DNA from: an uncultured Clostridia bacterium
GTDB taxonomy: Bacteria > Bacillota > Clostridia > Oscillospirales > Acutalibacteraceae
Direction: 5' to 3'
DNA length: 8,140 nt
Assembly (NCBI GenBank): GCA_937912045.1
Contig: CALDPI010000080.1
Span: forward strand, 1 to 8,140
The notes below the pieces were generated by a model, which was given only the letters and a program-made list of their open reading frames with translations, ran no database searches and was not told the origin of the DNA. This document shows positions 1 to 6,399 of the stretch, piece after piece (position 1 is the first letter of the stretch; every line of letters begins with the position of its first letter). The position numbers were made by a program, and so were the translations under genes.

Positions 1-1522
1 TAACCACCGTGGCGCCGATGCTTTCAAGCTGAGCCTTTATCTTCAGCGAAAGGTTCATATTGCGTTCTTTTTCGAGCAGACCGTTTATGCCAACGGCACC
101 GCTGTCAATACCGCCGTGACCAATGTCTATTAAAATTTTGACACCCGAAAGGTCAACACCGTAAGCATTGGCCGCAGGCTTGGCTGTGGTGGGGTGCAAA
201 AACGTGAACACAAGCTGACCGCTGCTGTTATAGGCGGCGTCCCAGCCGTAGAACTGCCCTTTTCGGCGCAGGTAAAGTCTGAGGATATAATCCTTTCCGC
301 TCTTTACGGTCTTCCCATGCGTGAAAAGCGGATTGCTTTCCTTAAAGCTTATCGCTCCGTTTATCTGTGCGGCATAGCAAAACTTGATTTCAACGTATTC
401 GCAGGTGACCGCCGTTACGGTATAATCGCGAATGGCAGGGTTTTTATATGCCTGCGGCAAAAGACTTAGGGTGAAGGGCGCTTTCCACTGGGTATCAAGC
501 GTTATGGTGGTAAAACGCTTTGACTGCTCGATTTTCGCGACCGAGAGCGTGTTTGTTTCGGGCAGGGAGCCTGCATACTCACGCGTTACGACGACCTTTT
601 GATTTCCCGGGGAAAGCTTTTTGTTTGCCGCCACGCTTTTGCCGTAGCGCAGACGGTAATACTTTATATCACCGCTGTATGCAGTGCCGGTTATGTAATC
701 CACCGTGCCCGCCGGCAGATATGTGTTGGTGGGGCGCGAAAGGCCGTTTGTGCCGTCACCGTCGAAGGTTTCGGCCGAGAACGAAACAACCTCTGCAATG
801 ACCGGAATATTTGCCTTTTTGCAGATTATGTCGCCCGAGCGATAGGTTTCGCTATACTCTTTATATTTTGCGCTATACGTCACCTTGCCGAGATTTTTGT
901 TTTGGGTATTGCCGTCGGGCAGAGAAAAACTGCCCCCATAGGTCGTAAAGTCGGAATTTTTTATCTCCTCATTAGACATAACCTCTGTGAGCGTTATGGT
1001 CTTTCCTCCAAACGCGGCTGTGACAACGCTTCCCTTTCGGGCACGCACAGTGACCGAAAATGCCGAACCGCTGTCATAGGTCTGCTTGCCGCTTGGCGAA
1101 TATGACTCAATAACGACAAAGCGGTAACGCACGGTATATGTTATTTCCTCGCCCTTATGCGAAAAGGTAAAGGTGTTTGCCCCCACCTTAAGCGCTTTTT
1201 CCACCGTAAAGACACCGTTTTCGTCGCACTCGACCGCCTCACCGTTTAAAAGCAATGGGAACGCAGGGTCACAGCTGCCCACAAAGCAGGTTGTATCCAC
1301 CGTTGTGGTGGTGTCTATATCCTTGTGTGATGTGATTTCAAGCTTCTGCTCTGCCACCTGCGAGGAGGAGTGAAGTGAAGATGAGGGCTCTGCCCCCACC
1401 TCTACCGCGGGCGGATTTTTTTGACCGAAAATCAGCAAAAGCACCACAGCGAGCAAAAGCAGCGCAGCAGCTGAAGCGGCGGTTATTATTATGCCCTTTT
1501 TAGAAGAAAAAAAGTTTTTCAA
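1..1522 (-). CDS. N-acetylmuramoyl-L-alanine amidase, membrane-anchored (3' end beyond window)
   Basis: Seen: an open minus-strand frame of 507 codons with no stop before the window edge. Residues 10-33 form a hydrophobic N-terminal anchor, followed by a Ser/Pro/Glu-rich linker. Residues about 78-135 look like a bacterial Ig-type (glucodextranase-B-like) domain, then comes a beta-rich region to about 450 that I do not recognise. From 461 the Amidase_3 fold begins, with IDIGHGGIDSGA and LLEKERN. His469 and Glu484 match two zinc ligands of the family. Known of the family: it cleaves the bond between N-acetylmuramic acid and L-alanine in peptidoglycan. About 130 C-terminal residues, including the rest of the active site, should lie beyond base 1. 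The start is TTG at 1522, because an in-frame stop lies 9 bases upstream and later starts would lose the anchor. A weak SD (AGTAGG) precedes it. It is divergent from a muramidase gene, so both probably act in wall remodelling outside the membrane. Confidence 0.88.
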   Translation of the reverse strand, partial: MKNFFSSKKGIIITAASAAALLLLAVVLLLIFGQKNPPAVEVGAEPSSSLHSSSQVAEQKLEITSHKDIDTTTTVDTTCFVGSCDPAFPLLLNGEAVECDENGVFTVEKALKVGANTFTFSHKGEEITYTVRYRFVVIESYSPSGKQTYDSGSAFSVTVRARKGSVVTAAFGGKTITLTEVMSNEEIKNSDFTTYGGSFSLPDGNTQNKNLGKVTYSAKYKEYSETYRSGDIICKKANIPVIAEVVSFSAETFDGDGTNGLSRPTNTYLPAGTVDYITGTAYSGDIKYYRLRYGKSVAANKKLSPGNQKVVVTREYAGSLPETNTLSVAKIEQSKRFTTITLDTQWKAPFTLSLLPQAYKNPAIRDYTVTAVTCEYVEIKFCYAAQINGAISFKESNPLFTHGKTVKSGKDYILRLYLRRKGQFYGWDAAYNSSGQLVFTFLHPTTAKPAANAYGVDLSGVKILIDIGHGGIDSGAVGINGLLEKERNMNLSLKIKAQLESIGATVV

Positions 1523-1556
1523 AACGCATTACCTACTCAAAAAATATTACCTGACA

Positions 1557-1585
1557 ATTGTATCACAAATATTAATTTTTAACAA
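1557..1585 (-). promoter_or_regulatory. Sigma-A type promoter for the amidase gene
   Basis: On the minus strand, TTGTTA (1585-1580) and TACAAT (1562-1557) are separated by exactly 17 bases. Transcription would begin near 1550, giving a leader of about 28 bases before the TTG start at 1522. The spacer is AT-rich. It lies back to back with the promoter of the muramidase gene, 17 bases apart. Confidence 0.7.
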
Positions 1586-1602
1586 CAAAAATGTAACATA
1601 TA

Positions 1603-1631
1603 TTGAAATTCTAAAGACGTCATAGTATAAT
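1603..1631 (+). promoter_or_regulatory. Sigma-A type promoter for the GH25 lipoprotein gene
   Basis: TTGAAA (1603-1608) and a perfect TATAAT (1626-1631) are separated by 17 bases. The expected start of transcription is near 1638, only about 11 bases before the GTG start codon. The mRNA leader would therefore be almost entirely the Shine-Dalgarno sequence. Confidence 0.8.
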
Positions 1632-1637
1632 ACGCGC

Positions 1638-1645
1638 GAGGTGAT
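1638..1645 (+). promoter_or_regulatory. Ribosome binding site fixing the GTG start of the GH25 gene
   Basis: GAGGTGAT is fully complementary to the 3' end of 16S rRNA (core ...GGAGGTGATC). It sits three bases before GTG at 1649. No ATG in this frame lies nearby, and the encoded peptide begins with a textbook lipoprotein signal, so GTG 1649 is the start. Confidence 0.75.
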
Positions 1646-1648
1646 TTT

Positions 1649-3517
1649 GTGAAACGACTATTTGCCTTATGCCTAATATTTTTGTTTTTAGTTCTTGCCG
1701 CGTGCAAGGGGGAAAAGCCTGAAAACAGCGCCCCTCCCACCGCAACGCTGACAGATGCCGATATAAGCGACACACCCGACGACACAAAGGACCCCGAAAA
1801 CCTTGACCTCGCAGATAAGGCCGAGGGCAGCCGCGTGGAAGCGGAAAAGCTTACGATAAAAAAGGGTGTGGCGCACGGAATTGACGTTTCCAAATGGCAG
1901 GGAAAAATCGACTGGTCTGCCGCCGCAAAGAGCGGCATCAGCTTTGCGATTATACGCATAGGCTTCCGCGGCGAAGACGGAAAAATTTATCCTGACGAAA
2001 ACGCAGACTACAACATTCAGCAAGCACAAAAGGCAAAAATCTTAGTTGGTGTATACTTCTTTTCCACCGCCAAGACCGAAAAGGAGGCTATGGAAGAGGC
2101 CGCCTTTACCGCAAGCGCCATAAAGGGATACAAAATCTCTTGCCCTGTGGTTTACGACTGTGAGGGTTATAAAAACGAAACCAGCCGTATGCACACGCTC
2201 ACCGCCAAAGAGCGCACCGAAAACGCGCTTTCCTTTCTGGATTACATCAAGGGCCAGGGCTATGAGGGAATGTTTTACGGCTCCAAAAACGATTTAGAGG
2301 ACGAGAGCATCTGGGACACCGCGCTCATTGAAAAGTCATACAAGGTGTGGGTTGCGCACTATTCCTCCCCCACATATCCGCAAAGGGAAACACCCGATTA
2401 CAGCGGTGAATACGCAATGTGGCAATATACCAACCGCGGCACAGTCAAGGGTATTGACGGCAACTGCGATATGATTGTTTCCTACACCGAATTCAAAGAA
2501 GAAAAGGCAAAGGACAGCACCGCCACCAAAACCGATGCGGCACCGCCCAAAACGGCGGAAGAGCTTTTATACACCGACGCAAACGATTCTGTCACCGCCA
2601 AGGACACCGTTAATCTCCGCAAGGGAGCCAGCACGAAATATGACATTGTCGGCACGCTCAAAAGCGGCACGTTTTTAAAGCGTACGGGCATAGGCAAAAA
2701 CGGCTGGTCACGCCTTTTATATAACGGACAGACGGTTTATGCCATTACAAGCTATCTTACCGATAAGGTTATAGAAACCGAAAAGGAAGATATTGTCGAC
2801 GGTGTTAAGTTCACCGCGGCGAACGATTCGCTTACGCCGAAGGATACGGTTAATCTGCGTTCGCGCCCGAGCACGAGCGGCGAAAAGGTTGCCACCATTA
2901 AAAACGGCACGTTTTTAAAGCGGACAGGCATAGGCTCTAACGGTTGGTCACGCCTTTTATATAACGGGCAGACGGTTTATGCCGTTACGAGTTATCTTAC
3001 CGACAAGGTGGTGGAAGCAGAGAAGCCCGACACCGTAAACGGTATGACCTTTACACCGAAAAGCGACCGCGTAACCGCAAAGATTGAGGTGAATCTGCGC
3101 AAGGCTCCATCCACCGACAGCGAATCGGTTGGAAAGCTTATAAGCGGAACGTTTATAGAACGTACCGCCATAAGTGACAAGGGCTGGTCGCGCCTTAGTT
3201 TTAACGGACAGACGGTTTACGCCGTTACGAGTTATCTCACGACCGACGCGCCCGAAATCAAGCCCGAAGACAATCCAAGCACCGAGCAGGCCACCATCAC
3301 CGAGCACGGTATGGTGTTCAGCGTTGTATCGCCCGTTAATGTCACCGCAAAGGAAGAAACCAACCTGCGCGACAAGCCGACAACCGACGGGAGCACCGTG
3401 GTGCATAAGCTTTTAAACGGTGAATACGTCACCAAAACCGCCATTAGTAAAAGTGGCTGGGCCAGGCTCAGCTATAACGGGCAGACAGTTTATGCGATTG
3501 ATTCATTTTTAAGATAA
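1649..3517 (+). CDS. GH25 lysozyme (N-acetylmuramidase) lipoprotein with four SH3b repeats
   Basis: This 622-residue protein starts with a lipoprotein signal ending in the lipobox LAAC (Cys19), followed by an acidic, Pro/Thr-rich linker to about residue 68. Residues 75-284 are a glycoside hydrolase family 25 domain. It shows GIDVSKWQG (Asp79), VYDCEGY (Asp170, Glu172) and MWQY (257-260), the signature acidic residues and aromatic strand of the Cellosyl/Lyc family. Such enzymes cleave the beta-1,4 bond between MurNAc and GlcNAc. Four bacterial SH3 domains follow at about 306-374, 386-452, 466-532 and 554-622, each with VNLR or TNLR and an NGQTVYA motif; these commonly bind peptidoglycan. Predicted location is the outer face of the membrane, lipid-anchored. 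The gene has its own promoter, is divergent from an amidase gene and ends at a terminator. A role in wall turnover or autolysis is inferred; a specific toxin role is not supported. Confidence 0.93.
   Translation: MKRLFALCLIFLFLVLAACKGEKPENSAPPTATLTDADISDTPDDTKDPENLDLADKAEGSRVEAEKLTIKKGVAHGIDVSKWQGKIDWSAAAKSGISFAIIRIGFRGEDGKIYPDENADYNIQQAQKAKILVGVYFFSTAKTEKEAMEEAAFTASAIKGYKISCPVVYDCEGYKNETSRMHTLTAKERTENALSFLDYIKGQGYEGMFYGSKNDLEDESIWDTALIEKSYKVWVAHYSSPTYPQRETPDYSGEYAMWQYTNRGTVKGIDGNCDMIVSYTEFKEEKAKDSTATKTDAAPPKTAEELLYTDANDSVTAKDTVNLRKGASTKYDIVGTLKSGTFLKRTGIGKNGWSRLLYNGQTVYAITSYLTDKVIETEKEDIVDGVKFTAANDSLTPKDTVNLRSRPSTSGEKVATIKNGTFLKRTGIGSNGWSRLLYNGQTVYAVTSYLTDKVVEAEKPDTVNGMTFTPKSDRVTAKIEVNLRKAPSTDSESVGKLISGTFIERTAISDKGWSRLSFNGQTVYAVTSYLTTDAPEIKPEDNPSTEQATITEHGMVFSVVSPVNVTAKEETNLRDKPTTDGSTVVHKLLNGEYVTKTAISKSGWARLSYNGQTVYAIDSFLR
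2579..3514 (+). repeat. Four tandem SH3b-encoding repeats (about 240 bp period)
   Basis: Units begin at about 2579, 2819, 3059 and 3329, i.e. spacings of 240, 240 and 270 bp. Units 1 and 2 remain nearly identical over stretches such as ACGTTTTTAAAGCG and CACGCCTTTTATATAACGG, while unit 4 is the most diverged. Conserved protein landmarks in every unit are NLR, a KxGW or NGW or SGW motif, and NGQTVYA. The pattern indicates internal duplication with recent homogenisation of the first two units. Confidence 0.85.
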
Positions 3518-3546
3518 AAAAAGCACCGCGACTGCGGTGCTTTTTT
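3517..3546. terminator. Bidirectional intrinsic terminator
   Basis: Stem GCACCGC (3523-3529) and GCGGTGC (3534-3540) closes a GACT tetraloop. It is flanked by six A (3517-3522) on the left and six T (3541-3546) on the right, so a U-tract follows the hairpin in both directions. It directly follows the stop codon of the rightward lysozyme gene and lies 2 bases beyond the stop codon of the leftward small membrane gene, so it serves both convergent transcripts. Confidence 0.92.
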
Positions 3547-3547
3547 C

Positions 3548-3688
3548 TTATTCTCTGTTTTCGGTCACCTTGTTAATTATCATTGTCAGAATGATGATTA
3601 CTATCGTGACTGCGAATATGCCAAGCATTCCCTTGCCGATTGTGGGCAGGGTGTTTAAAAAATTCTGTATATCAATATTTATATTCAT
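3548..3688 (-). CDS. Small OadG-like membrane subunit, 46 residues
   Basis: Seen: a minus-strand frame reading MNINIDIQNFLNTLPTIGKG, then a single membrane span of about 20 residues (roughly 21-39) and a short charged tail ending NKVTENRE. A good RBS (GGTGG, six bases before ATG 3688) overlaps the stop codon of the upstream OadB-type gene. Eleven bases separate that stop from the small gene's ATG, so the two are translationally close and co-transcribed. Known: OadG gamma subunits are short single-span proteins that assemble with OadB, usually around 80-100 residues with a Pro/Ala-rich tail. This one keeps only the membrane part, like the very small OadG-related subunits found beside orphan OadB genes. 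Inferred role: assembly or stability partner of the pump. It ends at the shared terminator. Family membership rests on position, size and topology, since little sequence is available to compare. Confidence 0.75.
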   Translation of the reverse strand: MNINIDIQNFLNTLPTIGKGMLGIFAVTIVIIILTMIINKVTENRE

Positions 3689-3698
3689 ATTACGCCAC

Positions 3699-4811
3699 CT
3701 ATCCTAACAGACTTATTATAAGACCGCCCGCTATAACCGAGGCAATCTGTCCCGAAACGTTTACACCGACAGCGTGCATAAGCAGGAAGTTCTGATTATC
3801 CTCTTCAAGTCCCATTTTATTGATAACACGTGCAGACATCGGGAATGCCGAAATGCCTGCGGCGCCAATCATGGGGTTGATTTTCTCCTTGCGGAAGAGG
3901 TTGAAAAGCTTTGCAATCAGCACACCGCCGACGGTATCGAATATGAACGCGACAAGGCCCAAAAGAATGATAACGATTGTTTCGAGTGTCAAGAAATCCT
4001 CTGCGCGCATCTGCGAAGAAATTGTTATGCCGAGAATAATGGTGATGAGGTTGGCAAGCACGTTCTGTGCCGTTTCCGAAAGGCTTGAAAGCACGCCGCA
4101 CTCACGAAGCAGGTTGCCGAACATCAAAAAGCCTATAAGCGAAACGCTGGACGGGGATACTATGCCGGCTATGATTGTGATGACAATCGGGAAGAGTATT
4201 CTTGTCAGCTTTGAAACGTGACCGGGTGCATACTGCATCTTGATTCTGCGTTCCTTTTTGGTGGTGAGCAGCTTGATTACCGGCGGCTGAATCATGGGGA
4301 CAAGCGCCATATACGAATATGCCGCAACCATTATGGCACCGATGTACTTTGTGCCGAAGTGGTTGGCAACAAAGATTGCCGTCGGGCCGTCTGCCGCACC
4401 GATTATGGAAATGGATGCCGCATCCTTAATCTCAAAGCCGAGGAATGCCGCAAGACCTAAGGTAAAGAATATGCCGAACTGCGCCGCCGCACCGAAAATC
4501 ATTAGCTTCGGGTTGGAGAGAAGCGGTCCGAAATCTATCATTGCGCCAATGCCGATAAAGAGCAAAAGCAGAAAAATTTCGCCGTTGTCAATACCTGCAT
4601 TAAACAGCACGTCGAGCGGGCCGTGCACATCGCCCTGTGTTACCGCACCCGAAAAAGGCAGATTTACAAGGATTGCGCCGAAGCCCATGGGAAGCAAAAG
4701 CGACGGCTCCATTTTTTTGGCAATGGCAAGAAAAATTAAAATTCCACCGATGCCCCACATTACCACCTGCTGCCAGGTAATTTCCAACAAATACTTATAC
4801 AGTACCTCCAT
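3699..4811 (-). CDS. oadB: Sodium-pump decarboxylase beta subunit (OadB/GcdB/MmdB family), orphan
   Basis: A 370-residue polytopic membrane protein with the family hallmark IIGAADGPTAIF (Asp141, equivalent to the Na+-binding Asp of OadB). It also has a Tyr-rich segment (AAYSYMALVPMIQPP, 164-177), SLIGFLMFGNLLRECG (224-239), GAAGISAFPMSARV (316-329) and the C-terminal HAVGVNVSGQIASV (346-359). Length matches GcdB/MmdB. Known: beta subunits carry out decarboxylation of carboxybiotin coupled to Na+ export. In this window there is no alpha carboxyltransferase or biotin carrier gene, so the substrate cannot be named. The start is ATG 4811, because GGAGGT lies four bases upstream. An earlier in-frame ATG at 4862 lies inside the terminator hairpin of the leader and is rejected. 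Expression is predicted to depend on the riboswitch-like leader upstream. A 46-residue OadG-like gene follows. Confidence 0.9.
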   Translation of the reverse strand: MEVLYKYLLEITWQQVVMWGIGGILIFLAIAKKMEPSLLLPMGFGAILVNLPFSGAVTQGDVHGPLDVLFNAGIDNGEIFLLLLFIGIGAMIDFGPLLSNPKLMIFGAAAQFGIFFTLGLAAFLGFEIKDAASISIIGAADGPTAIFVANHFGTKYIGAIMVAAYSYMALVPMIQPPVIKLLTTKKERRIKMQYAPGHVSKLTRILFPIVITIIAGIVSPSSVSLIGFLMFGNLLRECGVLSSLSETAQNVLANLITIILGITISSQMRAEDFLTLETIVIILLGLVAFIFDTVGGVLIAKLFNLFRKEKINPMIGAAGISAFPMSARVINKMGLEEDNQNFLLMHAVGVNVSGQIASVIAGGLIISLLG

Positions 4812-4815
4812 AACT

Positions 4816-4821
4816 ACCTCC
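4816..4821 (-). promoter_or_regulatory. Ribosome binding site of the oadB-type gene
   Basis: GGAGGT on the minus strand lies four bases before ATG 4811, directly after the T-tract of the leader terminator. It fixes the start of the pump gene and shows that the terminator lies wholly in the untranslated leader. Confidence 0.8.
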
Positions 4822-4872
4822 AAAAAAATAAAATAAGAGACCTTCACTGTGCACAAGCACAATAAAAGTCTC
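4822..4872 (-). terminator. Leader terminator of the riboswitch, expression platform
   Basis: On the minus strand, GAGACTTTTATTGTGC (4872-4857) pairs with GCACAGTGAAGGTCTC (4852-4837) over all 16 positions, counting G-U pairs, around a TTGT tetraloop. It is followed by the T-rich tail TTATTTTATTTTTTT that runs to the RBS of the pump gene. The 5' arm includes the bases that close the aptamer helix P1 (4868-4859), so aptamer folding and termination exclude each other. It is also the first terminator downstream of the antiporter gene. Confidence 0.85.
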
Positions 4873-4960
4873 GTTTTTTAATATAAAGTCCGGTTGGAAA
4901 AGCCAACGTATTGACGGACATTATAACACGGGAACGTGCAAACTACTCCCTCTTACTATT
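4859..4960 (-). promoter_or_regulatory. yybP-ykoY-like (Mn2+-type) riboswitch aptamer
   Basis: Seen on the minus strand: helix P1 is ATAGTAAGAG (4959-4950) with CTTTTATTGT (4868-4859), including G-U pairs. Next to it on the 5' side is GGGAGTAG (4950-4943), and on the 3' side ACGAGA. Inside are P2, CACG-TTCC-CGTG (4938-4927), and P3, GTCCG (4919-4915) with CGGAC (4892-4888). P3 holds a one-sided internal loop TCAATAC (4914-4908) and an upper helix GTTGG-CTTTT-CCAAC. Known: GGGGAGUAG beside P1, a CGUCA-type internal loop in P3 and CGAGA before the P1 3' strand are hallmarks of the yybP-ykoY class, which senses Mn2+ by docking these two loops. Inferred: ligand stabilises P1, blocks the overlapping terminator and turns the pump operon on. 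The ligand here could differ, since the regulated gene is a Na+ pump. Confidence 0.72.
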
Positions 4961-4965
4961 AAATA

Positions 4966-4993
4966 ATTATATAACTTTTTCCAAAAAAAGCAA
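4966..4993 (-). promoter_or_regulatory. Promoter of the riboswitch-oadB transcript
   Basis: On the minus strand TTGCTT (4993-4988) and a perfect TATAAT (4971-4966) are 16 bases apart. The -35 element directly abuts the stop codon of the antiporter gene (4996-4994). The expected start near 4959 coincides with the first base of aptamer helix P1, which supports both the promoter and the leader RNA model. Confidence 0.72.
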
Positions 4994-6286
4994 CTATTTT
5001 TTATCTCTTGCCTCTGTAAGCTTCTGCTCTCTGCGGTTTTTAACCTCGTGCGGAATCGGGTGAATTTCGCCTGCCGCCTGCAGAGCCTGACGGGTGAGAA
5101 GCGGTCCGACCAGCTCATATATCAGCACGGCAAAAAGTGTTATGTTTCTTATAAGTCTTCCCTCTTCACCAAGCTGCATTGCGGTGGTACACATTCCAAG
5201 TGCGACACCCGCCTGCGGAAGCAGCGTTATGCCGAGATATTTGCATATATTCGGTGCACATTTTGTAAGCTTGGCACTGCAGAGCGCACCAAAATATTTG
5301 CCGGCAGAACGCGATATTATGTAAACCAAGCCGATGATTACTATTGCCCCGTTTGTAAACACGCCAAGCTCAAGCTCGGCACCACTTATGACAAAGAAGA
5401 GTGCAAAAAGCGGCGACGTCCACTTGTCCGACGCAATCATAAGGTCGTGTGAGAGTGGGCAGATATTGCAGAAAACGGTGCCCAGCATCATACAGGTAAG
5501 CAGCGAAGAAAAGCTTATATGAACGGGTCCTATGGTGAAATCCAGCATTGAAAGTGATGCCGTTAAAAATACAATACCTATTGTTAGGTTAAGACGGTTG
5601 GTGTTTGAGTTGAAAAATCTTTCAAGATATGTGAGTATGATGCCCATCACACCGCCGAGTAAAAGAGATAACACAATCTCTATAATCGGGTTGACCAAAA
5701 TAGAGATTATGTCAACCGAACCGCTTATGAGCGTTTTTGCAATTCCGAAGGACACCGCAAATACCACAAGACCCACAGCATCATCGAGGGCGACTATGGG
5801 CAACAGCAGCTTTGTGAGCGGTCCCTTGGCCTTATACTGACGAACGACCATCAGGGTTGCGGCAGGGGCGGTTGCGGTTGCAATGGCGCCGAGGGTCAAA
5901 AGCTGCGAAAGCGACAGCACGCTTGGCATAAAGATATGCACCACCAAAAGAGCCAGGTCAACAAGCAGCGTGGCTGCCAGTGCCTGCAAAACACCAATAA
6001 CAAGTGCCTGCTTGCCTGTCTTTTTGAGTTCGTCAAGACGAAACTCGTTTCCGATTGAAAAGGCAATAAAGCCGAGGGCCACCTCTGACACGAGCGAAAG
6101 CGATTCTACCTGTGCGGCACTGCCAAAGCCGAAGCCACCTATGCCGAATCGTCCAATGCAATAAGGACCTATGAGCACACCTGCAATTAGATATGCCGTT
6201 ACCGACGGCAATTTAAGTGGCTTGAAAAGCCTTGTCATAATAAGTCCAGCTAACAGCGCTACCGATACTGATAGTAATGTATTCAT
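4994..6286 (-). CDS. Cation/H+ antiporter, CPA2 type (Na+/H+ exchanger family)
   Basis: A 430-residue polytopic membrane protein of the PF00999 fold, with about 12 hydrophobic segments. Signatures seen: PSVTAYLIAGVLIGP (27-41), typical of KefB/GerN-like antiporters; ATATAPAATLMVVRQY (136-151) for the broken helix; LDDAVGLVVFA (167-177) with the ion-binding Asp168-Asp169 pair; and SRSAGKYFG (325-333) near the C-terminal half. The charged C-terminal tail (about 405-430) is short. There is no RCK/TrkA-N nucleotide-binding domain, unlike full-length KefB/KefC. Known: such proteins exchange Na+ or K+ for protons; the ion specificity cannot be read from sequence. The start is ATG 6286, with AGGTGA five bases upstream. 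It has its own promoter. It lies just upstream of a riboswitch-controlled Na+ pump on the same strand, suggesting a shared role in cation homeostasis. Confidence 0.9.
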   Translation of the reverse strand: MNTLLSVSVALLAGLIMTRLFKPLKLPSVTAYLIAGVLIGPYCIGRFGIGGFGFGSAAQVESLSLVSEVALGFIAFSIGNEFRLDELKKTGKQALVIGVLQALAATLLVDLALLVVHIFMPSVLSLSQLLTLGAIATATAPAATLMVVRQYKAKGPLTKLLLPIVALDDAVGLVVFAVSFGIAKTLISGSVDIISILVNPIIEIVLSLLLGGVMGIILTYLERFFNSNTNRLNLTIGIVFLTASLSMLDFTIGPVHISFSSLLTCMMLGTVFCNICPLSHDLMIASDKWTSPLFALFFVISGAELELGVFTNGAIVIIGLVYIISRSAGKYFGALCSAKLTKCAPNICKYLGITLLPQAGVALGMCTTAMQLGEEGRLIRNITLFAVLIYELVGPLLTRQALQAAGEIHPIPHEVKNRREQKLTEARDKK

Positions 6287-6322
6287 TATATCACCTAATA
6301 TATATTTTTTCGAACAGGTGAC

Positions 6323-6351
6323 ATTATAGCACTGTGTGGGCCAAATGTAAA
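6323..6351 (-). promoter_or_regulatory. Sigma-A type promoter for the antiporter gene
   Basis: On the minus strand TTTACA (6351-6346) and a perfect TATAAT (6328-6323) are separated by 17 bases. Transcription would start near 6316, leaving about 30 bases of leader. It is divergent from the LacI-type gene promoter at 6400-6428. Confidence 0.8.
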
Positions 6352-6399
6352 GGGGGTATTTAAATTTTATTTTTTCTCTCTTTTGGCCCTATTTTTCTC

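Noticed and set aside
194..1373. Several rightward open frames of 66-168 codons opposite the amidase gene.
   Set aside because: They are antisense shadows of a continuous 507-codon minus-strand frame with recognisable amidase motifs, and have poor start signals and unnatural composition.
4812..4862. Upstream in-frame extension of the oadB-type gene to ATG 4862.
   Set aside because: The added 17 residues fall within the leader terminator hairpin and U-tract, have no RBS, and are not part of the family's N-terminus. ATG 4811 has GGAGGT directly upstream.
6291..6321. Inverted repeat TCACCT (6291-6296) and AGGTGA (6316-6321) that could hide the antiporter's Shine-Dalgarno site in an RNA hairpin.
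   Set aside because: The predicted transcription start is near 6316, so the distal arm would be missing from, or at the very edge of, the mRNA. It could still be a DNA site, but there is no further support.
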